Below are positions 6,909-11,959 of a stretch of DNA of 11,959 nt, one piece after another (the stretch's first letter is position 1; each line of letters begins with the position of its first letter). Source of the DNA: JABDBK01 sp964533645 (GTDB lineage Bacteria; Pseudomonadota; Gammaproteobacteria; DSM-16500); assembly GCA_964533645.1 (NCBI GenBank), contig CAZHMQ010000062.1:1-11959 (forward strand), given 5' to 3'. Under the pieces are notes generated by a model. That model made no database searches, was not told where the DNA came from, and worked only from the letters and a program-made list of their open reading frames with translations. Both the position numbers and the translations under genes were made by a program.

Positions 6909-8339
6909 TTAATCCAGCGATATCTCTTTAAAAACCTTACCTTGCATCAACAAACAATTCATTGATTCGAGCAGCTTTTTTTGATCCTCAGCATCTACAC
7001 CTGTGGTTAAGGTTTTTAGCTTCAAATTATCAACCAAAGATAAGATACGAGTTAAAATAATCTTGCTTTCTTCACGCGTTGTTAAATCTTGTACTAATTG
7101 TTCATCAATTTTTAAATAATTAAAATGCACTTGATTAAGCTTATGGAGCGCAAAATGTCCCAAAACCAAGATACCAATAACTAAAGGAATTTCGGCATCG
7201 TTAAGTTTGGCAATAGTCTCTCGATATATTTCCAAGTTTGCATGGTTATCTCCATCTATTAACTCAATCACAATCTGATCTTTATTCTTTGTAATCTTCT
7301 TGATAATTTCAATAATTCTTTCTGCAAACTTAGGTGTATCAAATTGTTTTAAATCAAACTTAAAAATCAAATGAGAATTTTTCAAAGATAAATTGTTTGC
7401 TTTCATGCATTGTTCAATTGCATTTTTCATCATCCATTCATATAGCTCAAACATTTTAGATGAATAGTGAGAAACTCGCGCCAATTCATTGAAAGATATA
7501 TTTCCCAGCTCAGGATGATTAAGTAATGCCAATATTTCAATGCAATCTATTTCATTGGTTAAAATATTATAATACGGCCTAAATTCTAGCTTTATGTTTT
7601 TCAAAAAATCATTATTTTTTATAGCGGCTTTTAAATTTAACTCTCTTTCACCCAATACTTGTGTTTCTTCTTGATAAAATTGAAATATGTTTTTGCCCGT
7701 AGATTTAGATCTTTTTAGTGCTTCATTAGCATGTTTTATTAAGGTTTCTTTATCTTCACCATCGAAGGGATAAATAGCAATACCCACACCTATAGTCAAT
7801 TCCACTATATCACCATTGATTTCAAACGGTGAATTCAACGTATGAACAATACGTTCAACCGCATGAACAATCACTTCAGGTTTAATCATATTAGGTAATA
7901 ATATAATAAATATATCCTTCTCATATCTTGATAAAACATCCACATCACGTATTGTTTTCTTTAATCTCTCGCCCATGTCAATCAGTAATTTGTCTCCTCC
8001 CTCACGTGAATATTTTTCATTAATATGTGCGAATTGATTGATATCTAAAAGCAATACTGCAAACAAGCTATTCAGTCGTTTAGACTGATTTAATAAATGC
8101 GCATATTGACTATAAAAAGCTTCTTTACTCAGCAAGTGGGTGTGCGGATCAATCAATAAATTTTGAGAGTCTTGTTGTGCCTTTGACATAGCCATGGCGA
8201 ATTCTTCCTGTTTATTTTTATAGTGAAGTAGTTCTGTTTTTTGATTTGAGATGATTTTTTTTAAAGTTTGTATTTTATAAGAACGCTCAATCAGCAAAAT
8301 GACTGCTGCCACAAATAGGATAGAGATGATCGCTAGCAC
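6909..8339 (-). CDS. Membrane-anchored GGDEF-EAL protein, degenerate in both domains (probable c-di-GMP receptor/scaffold)
   Basis: 476 aa; GTG start at 8339 with AGGAG 7 bases upstream. One membrane helix (about 1-17) is followed by a short coiled coil (20-58), a GGDEF fold (about 62-222) and an EAL fold (about 240-476). The diguanylate cyclase signature reads SRYEKDIFIILLP (137-149): GGDEF is replaced by EKDIF (140-144). The phosphodiesterase signature EAL is EIL (268-270). The DDFGTG loop is VIGILVLGHF (387-396), so the metal-binding Asp pair is gone, and the NLS-type Asn aligns with Lys327. LKID (409-412) and GVDAEDQ remain. Both activities are probably lost, as in LapD or FimX, which act as c-di-GMP receptors. 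Unlike LapD it has no periplasmic domain or HAMP. It converges on the adhesin-export operon and lies downstream of lpxB, apparently with its own promoter. Whether it still binds c-di-GMP is unknown. Confidence 0.85.
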   Translation of the reverse strand: MLAIISILFVAAVILLIERSYKIQTLKKIISNQKTELLHYKNKQEEFAMAMSKAQQDSQNLLIDPHTHLLSKEAFYSQYAHLLNQSKRLNSLFAVLLLDINQFAHINEKYSREGGDKLLIDMGERLKKTIRDVDVLSRYEKDIFIILLPNMIKPEVIVHAVERIVHTLNSPFEINGDIVELTIGVGIAIYPFDGEDKETLIKHANEALKRSKSTGKNIFQFYQEETQVLGERELNLKAAIKNNDFLKNIKLEFRPYYNILTNEIDCIEILALLNHPELGNISFNELARVSHYSSKMFELYEWMMKNAIEQCMKANNLSLKNSHLIFKFDLKQFDTPKFAERIIEIIKKITKNKDQIVIELIDGDNHANLEIYRETIAKLNDAEIPLVIGILVLGHFALHKLNQVHFNYLKIDEQLVQDLTTREESKIILTRILSLVDNLKLKTLTTGVDAEDQKKLLESMNCLLMQGKVFKEISLD

Positions 8340-8373
8340 GGCAAATCTCCTGGCTCTTGTTCCTAATACTTAT

Positions 8374-8382
8374 ATTCTACCA
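8374..8382 (-). promoter_or_regulatory. Extended -10 promoter candidate for the GGDEF-EAL gene
   Basis: On the minus strand TGG-TAGAAT forms an extended -10 element about 35 bases before the GTG start at 8339. A TTGACG hexamer lies at 8405-8400, but its 20-base spacer is too long for a standard promoter, so the extended -10 would have to carry recognition. It suggests transcription separate from the lpx operon, although read-through from lpxB is also possible. Confidence 0.33.
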
Positions 8383-8467
8383 TTTTGTAGGTGCATAATC
8401 GTCAAAAACAGGAAAAATAAAAGTACAATATATTCAAATAGATAGAACTCAAGATTTCGGAACTTTA

Positions 8468-8482
8468 CATGATAACATCATG
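8468..8482. repeat. Small perfect hairpin across the lpxB stop codon
   Basis: CATGAT-AAC-ATCATG is a perfect 6-bp inverted repeat with a 3-base loop that includes the lpxB TGA stop (8480-8478). No T-run follows on the minus strand, so it is not a convincing intrinsic terminator. It may protect the transcript end or be incidental. Confidence 0.3.
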
Positions 8483-9599
8483 AGTTAAGCAAATACTTTA
8501 CCGCATCTGCAGCTTGCTCATTCGCATGACAACGCAATTGTTTATGGATGTCTAAAAATGCTTTTTCTAAGCCTTCAGCTTTTTCAGGATGATATAGATA
8601 ATCTAATAAAGCATTCGCAATCGCATCAGGGGTAGCTGCATCTTGAATAAACTCAGGAACCAAGGATTGTTTAGCCAATAAATTAGGTAAGCCAATAAAA
8701 GGCAATTTAATTAAACGTTTTGCTATCTGAAAAGTAACATTCCCAATGCGATAAACAATGGCCATAGGACGTTTAAATAACATAGTTTCAAGCGTTGCCG
8801 TGCCTGAAGTCACTAATACCACATCGGATGCCGCCATGACATCATGGGATTTTCCTACAAAAAAATGCATGGGCAAACCTTCACATAAAGTTCTGAATTC
8901 TGCATCACGGATTGTATTGACTGCAGATGTAATAAATTGAATAGCAGGATTTTGTTGTAAACACTTTTTTGCTGCAGTCACAAATAACTCGCCCATGTTT
9001 TTTAATTCATTACGTCTACTTCCAGGTAATAACGCAACATATTTGATATGCGGATCAAGCTGTAAACGGTTGCGTGCTGCAAGTTTATCAATCTCTAATG
9101 GAATTAAATCTGCGAGAGGGTGACCTACAAATCGCGCGGGCACGTTATGTTTTTCGTAAAAGTCGACTTCAAATGGGAATAAAGTCAACACTAAATCAGT
9201 GGCTTTAGCAATTTTATGGATACGTCTTTGTCGCCATGCCCAAACCGATGGGCTCACATAATGAATAACAGGAATACCCGCTTTTCGTAATTTAATTTCG
9301 AGACTTAAATTAAAATCTGGAGAATCAATGCCTACAAATACATCGGGTTTATTTGCAATAAAATACTTAATCAAACCACTGCGCATTCGAATTAATTCAC
9401 CAATACGCATGAGAGGTTCATAAAAACCCATGACAGAAAGACGTTCCATTTCATAAAGGCTATGACATCCTGCTTTTATCATAGCAGGGCCACCTATACC
9501 TGTGACATTACACTCTGGGTATGAAGATTTTAGTGATGTTATTAAACCTTGGCCCAACAAATCGCCCGATGCTTCCCCTGCCAATATTCCTAATTTCAT
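8478..9599 (-). CDS. lpxB: Lipid-A-disaccharide synthase LpxB
   Basis: 373 aa, close to the usual length of about 380. LpxB is a peripheral inner-membrane GT19 glycosyltransferase. It joins UDP-2,3-diacylglucosamine and lipid X into the tetra-acylated lipid A disaccharide with loss of UDP. Visible signatures are GILAGEASGDLLG (4-16) at the N-terminus, VFVGIDSPDFN (87-97, holding the Asp that matches E. coli Asp98), HYVSPSVWAWRQRR (113-126), FVGHPLAD (157-164), LLPGSRRNE (190-198, with the conserved Arg) and TSGTATLETML in the UDP-binding C-terminal half. ATG at 9599 lies 3 bases after the lpxA stop, in the translationally linked lpxD-fabZ-lpxA-lpxB operon. The E. coli downstream partners rnhB and dnaE are not here; the GGDEF-EAL gene follows instead. 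Confidence 0.96.
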   Translation of the reverse strand: MKLGILAGEASGDLLGQGLITSLKSSYPECNVTGIGGPAMIKAGCHSLYEMERLSVMGFYEPLMRIGELIRMRSGLIKYFIANKPDVFVGIDSPDFNLSLEIKLRKAGIPVIHYVSPSVWAWRQRRIHKIAKATDLVLTLFPFEVDFYEKHNVPARFVGHPLADLIPLEIDKLAARNRLQLDPHIKYVALLPGSRRNELKNMGELFVTAAKKCLQQNPAIQFITSAVNTIRDAEFRTLCEGLPMHFFVGKSHDVMAASDVVLVTSGTATLETMLFKRPMAIVYRIGNVTFQIAKRLIKLPFIGLPNLLAKQSLVPEFIQDAATPDAIANALLDYLYHPEKAEGLEKAFLDIHKQLRCHANEQAADAVKYLLNS

Positions 9600-9602
9600 G
9601 GT

Positions 9603-10370
9603 TTATCGTACCAATCCACGTTCTGAATGTTGAATAAAATCGATATAAAGTTGCACTTCAGGACATTCAACAGCCATTTGATGCAATTGTTCAAGTGCAT
9701 CTTTTATAGTTAAACCTTTTCGATAAATGACTTTATAAGCACGTCGTAAATACAGCATGGTTTCTGAGGCAAACCCACGACGTTTCATGCCCACAGTATT
9801 CAGTCCAAAAGGTTTAGCATAGAATCCAGCGACTTTCACAAAGGGTGGAACATCTTTTTCTACTTGAGCACCCATCGATAAAAAGGCATGCGCACCAATG
9901 CGGCAAAATTGAAAGGAACCTGAAAAACCACTTAATATTGCATAATCTTCAACCGTAACATGACCTGCAAGCGTGGCATTATTGGCAAAAATCGTATGAT
10001 TCCCGACAATACAATCATGCGCAATATGCACATATGCCATGAATAAATTATCGTTACCAATAATGGTTTTTAAGTCAGATCCACTACCACGATTAATAGT
10101 ACAAAATTCTCGAATGACGTTATTATCGCCTATTTCCAGCCATGCATATTGACCGTGAAATTTTTTATCTTGCGAATCTTCACCCACGGATGCAAATTGA
10201 TAAATTTTATTATTTTTACCTATTTTCGTGGGTCCTTTTATCACCACATGCGGACCAATCCATGTTCCTTCACCAATTTCAACATTAGGACCTATGATAC
10301 TCCACGGTCCTATTTGTACATTTGGAGCGATGCGTGCATCTGGGTCAACAATAGCTGTTTGATGAATCAT
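9603..10370 (-). CDS. lpxA: UDP-N-acetylglucosamine O-acyltransferase LpxA
   Basis: 255 aa. This cytoplasmic trimeric left-handed beta-helix enzyme transfers a 3-hydroxyacyl chain from ACP to the 3-OH of UDP-GlcNAc, the first step of lipid A synthesis. Many hexapeptide repeats are visible from the N-terminus (VDPDARIAPNVQIGPWSIIG). The catalytic motif HIAHDCIVGNH (115-125) has His118, equivalent to E. coli His125. VPPFVKVAG and KPFGLNTVGMKRRGF mark the C-terminal end of the helix. Met166 replaces the E. coli Gly173 chain-length ruler, as Met169 does in P. aeruginosa, which prefers a 10-carbon 3-hydroxyacyl chain; a shorter chain is therefore predicted. I chose ATG 10370 (MIHQTAIVDP), with GAGG about 8 bases upstream, over the in-frame GTG at 10397 that would overlap fabZ by 23 bases. 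It starts 4 bases after fabZ. Confidence 0.96.
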   Translation of the reverse strand: MIHQTAIVDPDARIAPNVQIGPWSIIGPNVEIGEGTWIGPHVVIKGPTKIGKNNKIYQFASVGEDSQDKKFHGQYAWLEIGDNNVIREFCTINRGSGSDLKTIIGNDNLFMAYVHIAHDCIVGNHTIFANNATLAGHVTVEDYAILSGFSGSFQFCRIGAHAFLSMGAQVEKDVPPFVKVAGFYAKPFGLNTVGMKRRGFASETMLYLRRAYKVIYRKGLTIKDALEQLHQMAVECPEVQLYIDFIQHSERGLVR

Positions 10371-10374
10371 GATC

Positions 10375-10824
10375 TTAACCTCTTCTTGTTCGTGCACTTA
10401 ATAAATCAGCCGAGCAAGCCAACTCATCACCCACATAGGCTTTAGCTTCAATCTTCAAAATTTCACGCTTTTGCCATAAAAACTTCACTTCTAAACGTAA
10501 TTGATCACCCGGTAAAACAACACGACGGAAACGTACATTATCTATGCCCGCAAATAAATATAAAACGCCATCGCTAGGTAAAGTATTTGTCGATTTATAA
10601 GCTAAAATACCCGCTGCTTGTGCCAACGCTTCAACAATCAAAACACCTGGCATCACAGGATGATTAGGAAAATGTCCAACAAAGAATGGTTCATTCATGG
10701 TGACATTTTTTACAGCTACCAAAGATTCACCTTCTTTCATTTCGAGAACCCCATCCACCAAAAGAAAAGGTGGGCGATGAGGTAGATGTTTCATTACCTC
10801 ATGGATATCCATTATAAATTTCAT
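10375..10824 (-). CDS. fabZ: (3R)-hydroxyacyl-ACP dehydratase FabZ
   Basis: 149 aa, full length. FabZ is a cytoplasmic hot-dog-fold enzyme that dehydrates 3-hydroxyacyl-ACP to trans-2-enoyl-ACP in fatty acid elongation, so it competes with LpxA and LpxD for 3-hydroxyacyl-ACP. LPHRPPFLLVD (14-24) and the catalytic stretch GHFPNHPVMPGVLIVEALAQ (50-69) are clear, with His51 and Glu65 as the active pair. The C-terminus, GDQLRLEV through CSADLLSA, is typical. Its ATG overlaps the lpxD stop as ATGA (10824-10821), indicating coupled translation. A second in-frame Met at residue 5 is a possible alternative start; the overlap favours the first. Confidence 0.96.
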   Translation of the reverse strand: MKFIMDIHEVMKHLPHRPPFLLVDGVLEMKEGESLVAVKNVTMNEPFFVGHFPNHPVMPGVLIVEALAQAAGILAYKSTNTLPSDGVLYLFAGIDNVRFRRVVLPGDQLRLEVKFLWQKREILKIEAKAYVGDELACSADLLSARTRRG

Positions 10825-11870
10825 TCTTCTTTACTCTCTGTTAATGCTGATACCATTGTTTCTAACGCTTTAACCCTATCCATTAGCTTATCTAAGCGAT
10901 TAATGCGCGCACTATTTTTCCGCCACTCACTATTGGTTACTACCCCACCTACTCCTGACGAGTAGATGCCTGGCTCACGTATAGAACGGGTTACTGCGGT
11001 ACCACCAGTGATCACCACATTTTCAGCAATCGTAAGATGTCCTGAAAACCCAGCTTGACCACCTACTAAACCATTTTTACCAATTTCCGTACTTCCAGAA
11101 ACACCTACAAATGCCGCAATAGCGGTATTCTCGCCAATGCGCACATTATGCCCAATTTGTATTAAATTATCGAGTTTGACACCTTTTTCAATCACGGTAT
11201 CGCCTATAGCTCCGCGATCTATGGCACAATTTGCACCAATTTCTACATCATCGCCAACAATAACCCTACCCAACTGTGGAACCTTATGCCAAACACCTCG
11301 ATTTTTAGCAATACCAAAGCCATCACTGCCAATCACCGTTCCACTTGCAATAACCACACGTTGGCCTATCTTAACCTTGTGGTAAAGCGTCACATTTGGG
11401 TATAAATACGATGACTCACCAAGTTCTGTGTGCTCACCCACCACACAACCCGCGTTAATCACAACCTTAGCGCCTATCTTAACGTGATCACCGATAACAC
11501 AATACGCCCCAATACTCACGCTGGGATCCATTTCACAATGCTTCCCAATGACAGCAGTGGGATGTATACCCGATACCGAAACCGGCCTATCATCAAAATA
11601 GGTCGCTATCTTAGCATAGATATAATACGGATCTCTAGCGATTAGTGCATTAACTGGGCAGATAACAGCATCTTCCTGCTGAAGTATAACTGCAGAAGCC
11701 GCAGTTGTTGAAAGATGTTTTTTATACAGTGGATTCATGAGAAAGGCTATATGTCCGTTCTGTCCGTCCTGTATGGTACAAACACCATGTATGACACATT
11801 GTGGATCGCCCTGGATAGTGACATCTAGACCGTTAGCTAATTCAGCTAAGGTATATTGAGATTTTTTCAT
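10821..11870 (-). CDS. lpxD: UDP-3-O-(3-hydroxyacyl)glucosamine N-acyltransferase LpxD
   Basis: 349 aa, close to the 341 of E. coli. LpxD transfers a second 3-hydroxyacyl chain from ACP to the 2-amino group of UDP-3-O-acyl-glucosamine, the third step of lipid A synthesis, in the cytoplasm as a trimer. The N-terminal uridine-binding domain covers about 1-100 (IAFLMNPLYKKHL, 41-53). Hexapeptide repeats run from about 101 to 300 (IHPTAVIGKHCEMDPSVSIG). NLIQIGHNVRIG (235-246) contains the catalytic His241, matching E. coli His239. A C-terminal helical segment (about 320-344) suits the trimer coiled coil. The Shine-Dalgarno is weak (GGGGTAAG about 11 bases upstream), but MKKSQYTLAEL is a normal LpxD N-terminus. 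It heads the visible operon. The usual upstream gene, skp or bamA, is not within the window, and a palindromic repeat lies immediately upstream. Confidence 0.96.
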   Translation of the reverse strand: MKKSQYTLAELANGLDVTIQGDPQCVIHGVCTIQDGQNGHIAFLMNPLYKKHLSTTAASAVILQQEDAVICPVNALIARDPYYIYAKIATYFDDRPVSVSGIHPTAVIGKHCEMDPSVSIGAYCVIGDHVKIGAKVVINAGCVVGEHTELGESSYLYPNVTLYHKVKIGQRVVIASGTVIGSDGFGIAKNRGVWHKVPQLGRVIVGDDVEIGANCAIDRGAIGDTVIEKGVKLDNLIQIGHNVRIGENTAIAAFVGVSGSTEIGKNGLVGGQAGFSGHLTIAENVVITGGTAVTRSIREPGIYSSGVGGVVTNSEWRKNSARINRLDKLMDRVKALETMVSALTESKEE

Positions 11871-11909
11871 GGTTTAAGACTTACCCCATTTTTAACATGT
11901 TCATGTATA

Positions 11910-11951
11910 TTGTAGGGTGGGCAAAGCGTAGCGTGCCCATCATTTTGTAGG
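11910..11951. repeat. Intergenic palindromic (REP-like) repeat upstream of lpxD
   Basis: TGGGCA (11918-11923) and TGCCCA (11934-11939) form a perfect 6-bp stem, with an inner GC-GTA-GC mini-stem between them. The core, GGGTGGGCAAAGCGTAGCG, resembles a short dispersed hairpin sequence I recall from intergenic regions of many bacterial genomes. It is flanked by a 7-bp direct repeat, TTGTAGG (11910-11916 and 11945-11951), which could be a target duplication or part of the repeat unit. It lies between lpxD and whatever is upstream and may affect transcript ends or processing. Only one copy is seen in this window. Confidence 0.55.
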
Positions 11952-11959
11952 AAAATGTT

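Noticed and set aside
6909..8339. Annotation as an active diguanylate cyclase or c-di-GMP phosphodiesterase
   Set aside because: The GGDEF site is EKDIF and the EAL-domain metal-binding residues, including the Asp pair of DDFGTG, are missing, so enzymatic activity is unlikely.
8758..8940. Plus-strand open frame of 60 codons within lpxB
   Set aside because: Antisense to a well-conserved LpxB region and without any supporting signal.
10371..10397. Upstream GTG start for lpxA adding nine residues
   Set aside because: It would overlap the fabZ end by 23 bases; ATG 10370 has a GAGG site at good spacing and gives the usual LpxA N-terminus.
11137..11645. Plus-strand open frames of 82 and 71 codons within lpxD
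   Set aside because: Antisense shadows of the hexapeptide-repeat coding sequence, with no ribosome-binding site or recognisable product.

Overview
The window looks chromosomal, from an AT-rich Gram-negative bacterium. The lipid A genes, in the order lpxD-fabZ-lpxA-lpxB, point to a proteobacterium, most likely a gammaproteobacterium. Something Legionellales-like would fit the base composition, but that is a guess and the sequence does not prove it.

Left part (1-6876): a divergent locus that I read as a surface-protein secretion module. On the minus strand, running off the left edge, is the N-terminus of a probable giant secreted adhesin. It has a LEPR-x-L motif (LEPRMLYDAA), a Thr/Pro-rich linker, and the start of a DUF4347-like domain (ELVFVDSSL). 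Its frame has no ordinary start codon. The well-placed ATG, with a strong Shine-Dalgarno sequence, hits a stop two codons later unless one G is added. Reading away from it on the plus strand is a tight four-gene operon: a TolC-type outer-membrane lipoprotein with an odd Cys/His/Lys-rich C-terminal tail (667-2418), a secreted periplasmic adaptor (2464-3342), a membrane adaptor with a GAF-like cytoplasmic N-terminus (3346-4698), and an M50-type membrane metalloprotease fused to a periplasmic adaptor domain (4699-6876). No ABC ATPase is present in the window.

Middle (6909-8339, minus): a membrane-anchored GGDEF-EAL protein in which both catalytic signatures are lost. It is probably a c-di-GMP receptor or scaffold rather than an enzyme. 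Its position beside an adhesin/export locus recalls LapD-type control of adhesins, but its architecture differs from LapD and the link is inference.

Right part (8478-11870, minus): the compact Raetz-pathway operon lpxD-fabZ-lpxA-lpxB. Genes overlap or lie 3-4 bases apart, and active-site histidines are intact. LpxA carries Met at the position of the E. coli Gly173 hydrocarbon ruler, which suggests a shorter acyl chain. Upstream of lpxD, at the right edge, is a hairpin-forming intergenic palindromic repeat flanked by a 7-bp direct repeat.

The strongest candidate for an under-described system is the divergent adhesin plus the TolC / adaptor / GAF-adaptor / M50-adaptor set, with the degenerate GGDEF-EAL protein as a possible regulator.
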